From DASZHJ01 sp035938015 (GTDB taxonomy: Bacteria; Pseudomonadota; Alphaproteobacteria; ATCC43930; CGMCC-115725), in assembly GCA_035938015.1 (NCBI GenBank), contig DASZHJ010000237.1, forward strand, positions 1 to 11,661: DNA of 11,661 nucleotides. The letters are read 5' to 3'. The notes below the pieces were generated by a model. That model worked only from the letters and a program-made list of their open reading frames with translations, did no database searches and was not told where the DNA came from. The translations under genes were made by a program, and so were the position numbers. Positions 1-6,300 of this stretch are shown piece after piece. Numbering within the stretch: position 1 is the stretch's first letter; each line of letters starts with the position of its first letter.

Positions 1-872
1 CGGATCAGCGGATAGTCCGGCGTCAGCGTGGTGACGACCACCTCGCCCACCTCGCCCTCGGCCACGGGATCGCCGGTGCCGGGCCGCACGATCTCTACCA
101 AGATACCCTCGTCGAGGATCATCCCCTCGCGCGCCGGACTCTCATAGGCGATGAGGCCGAGATCCGCGCTGGCGTAGCACTGCAGCGTGTCGATGCCGTA
201 GCCCGCCACCTCCTTCTGGAGCGCCGGCGGAAACGCCTCGCCGGAAACCAGAGCCTTCTTCATCGAGGAGAGATCGGCGCCGAGCTCGCGCCCCTTCTCC
301 AGGATGATGCGCAGGAAGGAAGGCGTGCCCACGTAGCCCTGCGGCCTCAGGTGCTCGATCGCCTTGAGCTGCAGCTCGGTCTGACCGGTGCCGCCGGGTA
401 CCACCGCGCAGCCCAGCGCCTGGGCGCCGGTTTCCAGCATCGAGCCCGCTGGCGTCAGGTGGTAGGCGAAGCAATTGTGGATGAGGTCGCCCGCACGGAA
501 GCCCGCGGCGAAGAGAGCCCGGGCCATTCGCCAATAGTCGGCGCGCCTGCCCTCGGGATCGTAAATCGGCCCCGGCGACATGAAGACCCGCGCGAGCTCG
601 CCGGCCTTGACCGCCGCAAGCCCGCCGAAGGGCGGCGCCTGCTTCTGCCGCTCGATGAGCTCGGATTTGCGCAGCACCGGCAGCCTGGCGAGGTCCGCGC
701 GCGAGCGCACGCTTTGCGGCTCGATGTCCCGAAGGAGCGCCGCCAGCGCCGGTGCATGCGTCTTCGCGTGGGCGATCTGCCGCGGCAAAACGCCAAGCAG
801 CGCTTGCTCGCGCGCCTTGGGATCGCGGGTCTCGAGGGTGTCGTAGAAGGGGCCGCTGCGTTGCATGGACAT
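1..872 (-). CDS. PaaK-family (phenylacetate-CoA ligase-like) adenylate-forming protein, C-terminus cut by window edge
   Basis: The first 290 residues are visible and the frame is open to the left edge; PaaK proteins are usually about 430 residues, so roughly a third is missing. Family members activate aryl or other carboxylates to CoA thioesters through an acyl-adenylate in the cytoplasm. Visible family features are the N-terminal helical part with LPVLRKSEL (residues 64-72), HNCFAYHLTPAG (132-143), the GCAVVPGGTGQTELQ stretch (154-168), GTPSFL (182-187), a SGEAFPP segment (210-216) where PaaK has its GEPW-like loop, and GEVVVTTLTPDYPLI near residues 276-290. Two things are odd. The expected SSGTTG phosphate loop is replaced by MSPGPIYDPEG (98-108), and the YGLSE-type motif reads YASAD (233-237). 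The ATG at 872 is preferred because GAAGGA (879-884) lies 6 bases upstream; a second in-frame ATG is at 866. It is the last visible gene of the transporter operon. Family assignment is firm; substrate and even ligase activity are unknown. Confidence 0.85.
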   Translation of the reverse strand, partial: MSMQRSGPFYDTLETRDPKAREQALLGVLPRQIAHAKTHAPALAALLRDIEPQSVRSRADLARLPVLRKSELIERQKQAPPFGGLAAVKAGELARVFMSPGPIYDPEGRRADYWRMARALFAAGFRAGDLIHNCFAYHLTPAGSMLETGAQALGCAVVPGGTGQTELQLKAIEHLRPQGYVGTPSFLRIILEKGRELGADLSSMKKALVSGEAFPPALQKEVAGYGIDTLQCYASADLGLIAYESPAREGMILDEGILVEIVRPGTGDPVAEGEVGEVVVTTLTPDYPLI

Positions 873-873
873 C

Positions 874-989
874 GTGCGTCCTTCGACGCGCTCCCTCAGG
901 TCGCTTGCTCAGGATGAGGAGGCTTTTTCGGCTTGCTCCTTGCTCCTCATCCTGAGCAAGGGCCGCAAGGCCCGCGTCGAAGGACGCAC
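874..989. repeat. Paired inverted repeats (REP/REPIN-like) between the livF-type and paaK-like genes
   Basis: Two nested perfect inverted repeats fill the gap. The outer arms are 17 bases, gtgcgtccttcgacgcg at 874-890 and its complement at 973-989. The inner arms are 18 bases, cttgctcaggatgaggag at 904-921 and its complement at 943-960. The central spacer is 922-942, and the segments between arms (891-903 and 961-972) do not match. The right half also holds a small hairpin, gggcc-gcaa-ggccc (960-973). The whole can be read as two head-to-head copies of one element whose core is CCTCATCCTGAGCAAG followed later by CGTCGAAGGACGCAC. That core resembles abundant short palindromic repeats of alphaproteobacterial genomes (from memory, not searched). 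The left arm contains the ribosome binding site of the paaK-like gene, so RNA folding could affect its translation. Confidence 0.85.
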
Positions 990-997
990 CGCTCAGC

Positions 998-1810
998 TCA
1001 CGTCAGCCACCGCTTGCGGCGGCGGTAATGTTTCACGTCGCGGTAGCTCTTGCGGCCGCTGGCGGAGAGACCGAGGTAGAATTCCTTGACGTCGTCGTTG
1101 GCCCGGAGCCGATCCGCGGCGCCGTCCATGACCACGCGGCCGTTCTCGAGGATGTAGCCGTAATCGGCATAGCGAAGCGCGATGTTGGTGTTCTGCTCTG
1201 CCAGCAGGAAGCTCACCTTGCCCTCGCGATTGAGGCGGCGGACGATCTCGTAGATCTCCTCGACGATCTGCGGCGCCAGGCCCATCGAGGGCTCGTCCAG
1301 CAGGATCATGTTGGGACGCGCCATCAGCGCGCGGCCGAGCGCGGTCATTTGCTGCTCGCCGCCGGAGATGTAGCCTGCAAGGCTTTGCCGCCGCTCCTTG
1401 AGGCGCGGGAAATACTCGTAGACCCGCTCCAGTTCCGCGCGCACGGCGCCGCGGCCGTCTCTGCGGGTGAAGGCGCCGGTGAGCAGGTTCTCCTCCACGG
1501 TCAGATGGCCGAAGCAGTGCCGGCCCTCCATGACCTGGATCACGCCGCGTTTGACGAGATCATTGGGCGTGAGCCGCTCGACGCGCTCGCCGCGATAGGA
1601 GATCGCGCCCTTGGTCACGTCGCCGCGCTCGCCGCGCAGCAGGTTGGAGATCGCTTTGAGCGTGGTGGTCTTGCCGGCGCCGTTCGCACCAAGCAGGGCG
1701 ACCACGCCGCCCTCGCGGACCTCCAGCGACACGCCCTTCAACACGAGGATCACGTGATTATAGATCACCTCGATGTTGCTGACGGAGAGCAGGGCGGCTG
1801 TTGCGGGCAT
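998..1810 (-). CDS. HAAT/branched-chain-type ABC transporter ATP-binding protein (LivF type)
   Basis: This is one of two cytoplasmic ATPase subunits expected to power a Liv-type importer. The 270-residue protein has all ABC motifs: Walker A GANGAGKT (residues 41-48), Q-loop near Q92, signature SGGEQ (149-153) and Walker B MILLDEP (168-174). The switch region reads LLAEQN, where LivF proteins typically have Q instead of the H found in many ABC ATPases, so this is normal for the family. The LENGRVVMDG strand and short SGGEQQM signature favour LivF over LivG. LivF proteins are usually around 235 residues; this one carries an extra basic tail ending SYRDVKHYRRRKRWLT. The ATG at 1810 has only a weak upstream GGCGG as ribosome binding site, but the N-terminus matches the family. 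It lies 173 bases after the substrate-binding protein gene and 125 bases before the paaK-like gene, all on the same strand. Substrate is not determined by this subunit. Confidence 0.93.
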   Translation of the reverse strand: MPATAALLSVSNIEVIYNHVILVLKGVSLEVREGGVVALLGANGAGKTTTLKAISNLLRGERGDVTKGAISYRGERVERLTPNDLVKRGVIQVMEGRHCFGHLTVEENLLTGAFTRRDGRGAVRAELERVYEYFPRLKERRQSLAGYISGGEQQMTALGRALMARPNMILLDEPSMGLAPQIVEEIYEIVRRLNREGKVSFLLAEQNTNIALRYADYGYILENGRVVMDGAADRLRANDDVKEFYLGLSASGRKSYRDVKHYRRRKRWLT

Positions 1811-1853
1811 GGGCTGGCCGCCGATGTTCGAGTTACAGGACTCGTGGAACCAT

Positions 1854-1945
1854 CCCCCTCACCCAGCTACGGCTAGGCTCGCTCTCGCTCGCCAAGCCTG
1901 CGCAACCCTCTCCCCCGCGTCGGGGGAGAGGGGAGGGTGAGGGGG
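1854..1945. repeat. Intergenic palindromic repeat with strong stem-loop between SBP and livF-type genes
   Basis: Outer arms ccccctcaccc (1854-1864) and gggtgaggggg (1935-1945) are perfectly complementary over 11 bases. Inside them, ccctctccccc (1906-1916) and gggggagaggg (1922-1932) form a perfect 11-bp stem with a 5-base loop. A further imperfect dyad lies at about 1871-1898. The pattern (CCCCTCACCC, then CCTCTCCCCC with its complement) resembles a dispersed intergenic repeat common in Rhizobiales-like genomes; this is recognition from memory. It sits directly after the substrate-binding protein gene in the direction of transcription. It could protect or partly terminate the upstream transcript, which would favour excess binding protein over ATPase. 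There is no U-run, so it is not called as an intrinsic terminator. Confidence 0.8.
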
Positions 1946-1983
1946 TGGCTTCGCTCTCAGTCCGCATCGCAACGAAGCAGTCC

Positions 1984-3315
1984 TTAGGAGCCCACCTTCG
2001 GGCAGTCGCGGGGCGTGATGCCCTTCTCCTTCGCGTAGGCGAGGGCCGAGTCCTTGTACATCTCGTTCAGCATGTCGCGGTCGGGCGAAATCCAGTCCGA
2101 AACGAACTTCCAGTGCTGGCCGTCCCACTGTTGGATGCGGACATCGCCTTGGCCCTCGTGATTGGCGCAGGAGAGTTGCACCGGCACCATCAAGCCATCG
2201 GCGCCCAGCGCCGAGATGCGCGCGGGGGTAAGATTGAGGTGCTCATAACCCCACTGCACTTCCTCGCCCTTGAGTGGCTTCTTGCCGGAGTGCTCTTGCG
2301 CGGTGCGGATTGCCTCGGTGTCATAGATCGCGTTGATGACGCCGCGGTTGTAGAGGACCTCGCCCACCTTGTCCTTGCTGGTCTTGCCGCCGCCCTTCTC
2401 ATAGACGTATTTCAGGACGTCCTTGATCACGCTGTAGTCGGTGCCGGCGCCGTGGAACGTGCCCGACTTGTAGCCTTTGGCGGCATCGCCCGCGGGCACC
2501 ACGTCTGCCTCAGAGCCAGACCACCAGACGCCGATGAAATGGTCCATGGGGTAACCCACCGCGGCCGCTTCCTTGATCGCGGTCGAGTTCATCACGCCCC
2601 AGCCCCACATGAACACCCAGTTGGGCCGTTTCTGCCGGATCTGCAGCCAGGTCGCCTTCTGGTCGATGCCCGGCGGCGATACCGCGAACTTGTCGAAGGT
2701 GTAGCCGTACTTGGCCGCGAGCTTTTCGAGCGTGGCGATTGGCTCCTTGCCATAGGCGCTGTCGTGATAGACCAGGGCGATCTTCTCGTCCTTGAGCTTG
2801 TCGAATCCGCCGTCCTGCGCCGCGACGTATTTGATCATCGCATCGGCCTGCGCCCAATAAGTCGCGGGCAGCGTGAACACATAGGGGAATACGGCGCCGT
2901 AGCTCGCATCGGCGCGGCCGTAACCCATCGAAACCACGGGGATCTTGTCGGCGGTCGCGCGCTCGATCAGCGCGTAGGTGATGCCGGTCGAGAGCGGATC
3001 GACCAGCGCCGCGCCGGTCGGGCCCTTGCCCTTCAGGCGCTCGTAGCACTCGACACCCTTGCTGTTGTCGTAGGCGGTCTCGCATTCCTCGTAGGTGAGC
3101 TTGACGCCGTTGATGCCGCCGTCGCGCGCGTTCACCATGTCGAGATAGTCGGCGTAGCCGTCGGCGAAAGGAATACCGTTCGGCGCATAGGGTCCGGTCC
3201 GATAGACCAGGCGCGGAATGAATTGCTCGTTCTGCGCCAGCGCGCCGTCGGCCCAGAGGCCGATGCAGAGGCTCGTTGCCGCGGCGGCGATCACGCTCAG
3301 TCTCTTGAGATACAT
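1984..3315 (-). CDS. ABC transporter periplasmic substrate-binding protein (Liv/Peripla_BP_6 type)
   Basis: A 443-residue secreted protein that should capture the substrate in the periplasm and deliver it to the LivH/LivM-type permeases. The N-terminus is a classic Sec signal peptide: MYLKRL, a hydrophobic stretch through residue 21, then a likely cleavage after A25-L26-A27 before Q28. The mature part fits the type I (Leu/Ile/Val-binding) fold: PRLVYRTGPYAPNGIPFADG and DYLDMVNARDGGING early in lobe 1, then IPVVSMGYGRADA, IALVYHDSAYGKEP at the lobe crossover, and NWVFMWGWGVMNSTAIKEA in lobe 2. It is longer than typical LivK proteins (about 350-370 residues), with extra sequence toward the C-terminus. 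The start is supported by GGGAGG (3321-3326) 5 bases before the ATG. It follows the livM-type gene after 141 bases. The ligand cannot be deduced; the neighbouring CoA ligases suggest a carboxylic acid rather than an amino acid. Confidence 0.93.
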   Translation of the reverse strand: MYLKRLSVIAAAATSLCIGLWADGALAQNEQFIPRLVYRTGPYAPNGIPFADGYADYLDMVNARDGGINGVKLTYEECETAYDNSKGVECYERLKGKGPTGAALVDPLSTGITYALIERATADKIPVVSMGYGRADASYGAVFPYVFTLPATYWAQADAMIKYVAAQDGGFDKLKDEKIALVYHDSAYGKEPIATLEKLAAKYGYTFDKFAVSPPGIDQKATWLQIRQKRPNWVFMWGWGVMNSTAIKEAAAVGYPMDHFIGVWWSGSEADVVPAGDAAKGYKSGTFHGAGTDYSVIKDVLKYVYEKGGGKTSKDKVGEVLYNRGVINAIYDTEAIRTAQEHSGKKPLKGEEVQWGYEHLNLTPARISALGADGLMVPVQLSCANHEGQGDVRIQQWDGQHWKFVSDWISPDRDMLNEMYKDSALAYAKEKGITPRDCPKVGS

Positions 3316-3456
3316 GAGGACCTCCCAGATTGATGCGTCGTTTATTCCTCGGAGATCAGGCGAGAATCCGCACCTTCCGAGGCTTTAGGACAAGTTGGAA
3401 CCGTAGCATTCGACCCTTGTCAGGGCAAATTCTCCAGTGACGACCTCGTGATCCCC
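3316..3456. other. 141-base intergenic gap between livM-type and SBP genes
   Basis: The gap is longer than the others within the permease block and could hold a secondary promoter for the highly needed binding protein. A 7-bp inverted repeat (cctcgga 3347-3353 and tccgagg 3376-3382, 22-base loop) is present, but there is no U-run to make it a terminator. Reading the minus strand, TTGCCC and TTGTCC could serve as -35 boxes, but I find no convincing -10 box 16-18 bases downstream. The only clear signal is the ribosome binding site GGGAGG at 3321-3326 for the binding protein. Confidence 0.4.
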
Positions 3457-4551
3457 TCAGTGCGGGAATGGCCAGAGGCGAAGCTTTTCCTTGCCGATCT
3501 GCCAGAGCCGCGCCAGCCCCCGGGGCTCTGCGATCAAGAAGAACACGATGAGCGCGCCGAAGATGATCTGCTGGATGTTGGTGACGAGGTTCACGGGGAT
3601 CTCGAGCCCGAGCTTCGGGGGCACATTCTCCAGGAACAGCGGCAGCAGCGTGATGAAGGCGGCACCCAGGAACGAGCCCAGGATGCTTCCGAGCCCGCCG
3701 ATGATGATCATGAAGAGTACGTTGAAGGAGGTATCGATGTCGAAGGCGAGCGCCTCGACGCTCGAGGTGTAGACGAGCGCCCAGAGGGCGCCCGCGACCC
3801 CGCAATAAAACGAGCTGATCGCGAAGGCGAGGAGCTTGGTCCTGAGCGGCCGGATGCCAATGATCTCCGCCGCGATGTCCATGTCGCGGATCGCCATCCA
3901 GGCGCGCCCTACCCGGCCGCGCACGAGGTTCTTCGCCGCCAGCGCCAGGATGGTGACCATCACCAGCGCGAAATAATATTTAAACAGCGGACGCGCGTCG
4001 GAGCCGGTGACGAAAATATCGGAGAACACCGCGCGCGGCGGCGCGCTGATCACGCCCGAGGGCGCATAGTTCGTGAACCAAGGAATCCGGTTGAAGAGCC
4101 AGATCAGGAAAAACTGCGAGGCGAGCGTCGCCACCGTCAGATAGAAACCCTTGATCCGCAGGCTCGGAAAGCCGAACACGAGCCCGACTGCCGCGGTGAT
4201 CACGCCCGCCAGCAGGAATACCGCCACCACGTTGAGCCAGGGGAAGGCGGTTGCGAGCTTGTAGGCCGCGAAGGCGCCCACCGCCATGAAGCCGCCGGTG
4301 CCGAGGGAGACTTGTCCCGCATAGCCCGTGAGGATGTTGAGCCCGATCGCTGCGAGCGCATAGGTCAAGAGCGGCAGCATGATGGTGCCGAGCCAGTAAG
4401 CCTCCGCTCCTGCCGAGATCGCCAGCAGGGGGATGCCGACGAAGGCGCCCGCCAGGATCAAGGCCATGAAAATCCGGTCCTGCAGGATCGGAAAGATCGC
4501 CTGGTCGGCGACGTAGCTGGTCTTGAATTGTCCGGCCTCGCGATAGAGCAT
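3457..4551 (-). CDS. HAAT/branched-chain-type ABC transporter permease (LivM type)
   Basis: A 364-residue inner-membrane subunit that, with the LivH-type partner, should form the transport channel. About nine to ten hydrophobic segments can be seen, for example near residues 26-46, 56-77, 105-128, 133-155, 190-207, 240-262, 277-305 and 325-342. The LivM hallmark ALAAIGLNILTGYAGQVSLG (66-85) is followed by GGFMAVGAFAAY. The cytoplasmic coupling loop that docks on the ATPase is GRAWMAIRDMDIAAEIIGI (215-233). The C-terminal FFLIAEPRGLARLW is also typical. The ATG lies 3 bases after the livH-type stop codon and has no clear ribosome binding site of its own, which suggests translational coupling. 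Function as a permease subunit is secure; the substrate is not. Confidence 0.94.
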   Translation of the reverse strand: MLYREAGQFKTSYVADQAIFPILQDRIFMALILAGAFVGIPLLAISAGAEAYWLGTIMLPLLTYALAAIGLNILTGYAGQVSLGTGGFMAVGAFAAYKLATAFPWLNVVAVFLLAGVITAAVGLVFGFPSLRIKGFYLTVATLASQFFLIWLFNRIPWFTNYAPSGVISAPPRAVFSDIFVTGSDARPLFKYYFALVMVTILALAAKNLVRGRVGRAWMAIRDMDIAAEIIGIRPLRTKLLAFAISSFYCGVAGALWALVYTSSVEALAFDIDTSFNVLFMIIIGGLGSILGSFLGAAFITLLPLFLENVPPKLGLEIPVNLVTNIQQIIFGALIVFFLIAEPRGLARLWQIGKEKLRLWPFPH

Positions 4552-4554
4552 CGG

Positions 4555-5490
4555 TCAGACCCGCTCGATGATGCGCTCGCCGAACAAGCCCTGCGGCCGG
4601 ATCAGCAGGAAGGCGAGCGCCAGCATGTAGGCGAACCAGTCCTCAATGGCGCCGCCGAAGGCCGGGCCCCAGAACACCTCGGCGACCTTCTCGCCGGCGC
4701 CCACGATGAGGCCGCCCACGATGGCACCCGGAACAGAGGTGAAGCCGCCGAGGATCAGCACCGGCAGCGCCTTGAGCGCCACGAGCTCGATGGAGAACTG
4801 CACGCCCAGGTTGGTGCCCCACAGGATGCCGGCCACCAGCGCCACGATGCCCGCGGTGGTCCACACGATGACCCAGATGGTCTTGAGCGGAATTCCGACC
4901 GCGAGTGCTGCCTGGTGATCGTCGGCGACCGCGCGGAGCGCCCGGCCGACCGCGGTTTTCTGAAAGAACACCGCGAGGATCGCCACCAGCGAGCCGGCTG
5001 CCACCGCGCTCACGAGATCGAAGGCATTCACCAATATGCCGCCGATGATCATGGGGGCCTTGGGCAAGCCGATATCGAGCGTGCGGACGTTGCCGCCCCA
5101 GACGATCTGGCCGAGGCCCCGCAGGAAATAGGTGATGCCGATAGTCGCCATGAACAGGATGATCTGGTCCTGATTGACCAGCGGCCGCAGCACGACGCGC
5201 TCGACGCCGAAGGCGAGCACCACCATGACGGCGATGACGATGAGGAAGCTGAGCCAGATCGGCACGTGCAGGTCGATGCAGCCCGAGAAGGTAAGGGCCG
5301 CGAAGAGCACCATGGTGCCCTGGGCGAAATTGAACACGCCCGAGGCCTTGTAGATCAGCACGTATCCGAGTGCCACCAGCGAGTAGAGCACGCCGCTCAG
5401 GAGCCCGCCGATCACCACCTCCAGCAGGAACTCGGGGTTGTCCCACATCTGCGCGAAGGGATCGATGAAGACGGCATAAAGCGTGCCCAT
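4555..5490 (-). CDS. HAAT/branched-chain-type ABC transporter permease (LivH type)
   Basis: A 311-residue inner-membrane permease, the usual length for LivH. The N-terminal part has the family's GGLLSGVLYSLVALGYVLIY (28-47) followed by KASGVFNFAQGTMVLFAA (48-65), where the NFAQG segment is a LivH hallmark. The coupling loop is TAVGRALRAVADDHQAALAV (179-198). Later comes LKALPVLILGGFTSVPGAIVGG (239-260) and the C-terminal RPQGLFGERIIERV. Several hydrophobic helices alternate with these loops. The gene starts 10 bases after the livG-type stop, with only a weak GCGGA upstream, and ends 3 bases before the livM-type start, so the three are almost certainly co-transcribed and probably translationally coupled. 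It should pair with the LivM-type product to form the channel. Confidence 0.95.
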   Translation of the reverse strand: MGTLYAVFIDPFAQMWDNPEFLLEVVIGGLLSGVLYSLVALGYVLIYKASGVFNFAQGTMVLFAALTFSGCIDLHVPIWLSFLIVIAVMVVLAFGVERVVLRPLVNQDQIILFMATIGITYFLRGLGQIVWGGNVRTLDIGLPKAPMIIGGILVNAFDLVSAVAAGSLVAILAVFFQKTAVGRALRAVADDHQAALAVGIPLKTIWVIVWTTAGIVALVAGILWGTNLGVQFSIELVALKALPVLILGGFTSVPGAIVGGLIVGAGEKVAEVFWGPAFGGAIEDWFAYMLALAFLLIRPQGLFGERIIERV

Positions 5491-5500
5491 CAGCGTCCGC

Positions 5501-6295
5501 TCACGCTTCGCGTGCCACGCCGAGATAGGCGTCTATCACGGCCTGGTTCGCGCGCACGGTATCGGGCGGACCGTCGGCGATCTTGCGGCCGTAATCGAGC
5601 ACCGCCACCCGATCGGAGATGTCCATTACCACGCCCATGTCGTGCTCGATGAGCGCAATGGTGGTGCCGAACTCGTCGTTGACGTCGAGGATGAAGCGGC
5701 ACATGTCCTCCTTCTCCTCGACGTTCATGCCCGCCATCGGCTCGTCGAGCAGCAGGAGCTCCGGCTCCATCGCGAGCGCGCGCCCGAGCTCGACGCGCTT
5801 TTGCAGGCCGTAGGGCAGCTGGCCCACCGGCGTCTTGCGGATCGCTTGGATCTCCAGGAAGTCGATGATCTTCTCGACGTACTCGCGGTGCTCGAGCTCT
5901 TCCTTGAGCGCGGGTCCGTAGTAGAGGGCCTGCCAGAGGAAATTGCGCCGCATGCGCAGGAGCCGCCCGGTCATGATGTTGTCGAGCGTGGTCATGCCCC
6001 GGAACAGCGCCACGTTCTGGAACGTGCGCGCGATCCCTTGCTCGGCCGCCTGATGCGGACGCATGCGCCGGCGCGTGGCGCCCTTATAGGTGATGGTACC
6101 CCCCTGCGGATGGTAGAACCCATTGATCACGTTCAGCATCGAGGTCTTGCCGGCGCCGTTGGGGCCGATTATGGCGAGGATCTCGTGCGCACGGATCTCG
6201 AGGCTGATCTCAGTAAGTGCCCGCACGCCGCCGAAGGACAGGCTGATGTCGTCGGCCTGAAGCAGAACTTCGCCGATCCGCTTTGCGGATGTCAT
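5501..6295 (-). CDS. HAAT/branched-chain-type ABC transporter ATP-binding protein (LivG type)
   Basis: The second cytoplasmic ATPase of the importer, 264 residues. Walker A is GPNGAGKT (44-51), the Q-loop is TFQN around Q93, the signature region reads LPYGLQKRVELGRAL (160-174), Walker B is LLLLDEP (180-186) and the switch histidine is H217 in LIEHDMG. The YG-x-Q-(K/R)R form of the signature, the insertion between the Q-loop and the signature, and the MAGMN segment after Walker B are features of LivG rather than LivF. The ATG lies 5 bases after the stop codon of the acyl-CoA synthetase gene, with no strong ribosome binding site, implying coupling to the upstream gene. This tight junction ties the synthetase to the transporter in one transcription unit. 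Confidence 0.95.
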   Translation of the reverse strand: MTSAKRIGEVLLQADDISLSFGGVRALTEISLEIRAHEILAIIGPNGAGKTSMLNVINGFYHPQGGTITYKGATRRRMRPHQAAEQGIARTFQNVALFRGMTTLDNIMTGRLLRMRRNFLWQALYYGPALKEELEHREYVEKIIDFLEIQAIRKTPVGQLPYGLQKRVELGRALAMEPELLLLDEPMAGMNVEEKEDMCRFILDVNDEFGTTIALIEHDMGVVMDISDRVAVLDYGRKIADGPPDTVRANQAVIDAYLGVAREA

Positions 6296-6300
6296 CGGGA

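Noticed and set aside
1801..3333. A 510-codon open frame on the plus strand opposite the substrate-binding protein
   Set aside because: Antisense to a gene with a signal peptide and type I binding-protein features; it also runs through the intergenic repeat at 1854-1945, which is unlikely to be coding.
3448..5652. A 734-codon open frame on the plus strand opposite the permease genes
   Set aside because: It is antisense to three clearly recognisable Liv genes, and its translation is low-complexity and rich in Arg, Asp, Glu, His and Ala, as expected for the shadow of a GC-rich gene. No domain is visible.
998..6295. Annotating the transporter as a leucine/isoleucine/valine importer with livFGHMK symbols
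   Set aside because: Subunit types are clear, but the binding protein is longer than LivK and the operon carries two CoA-ligase family genes, so amino acid specificity is not supported.
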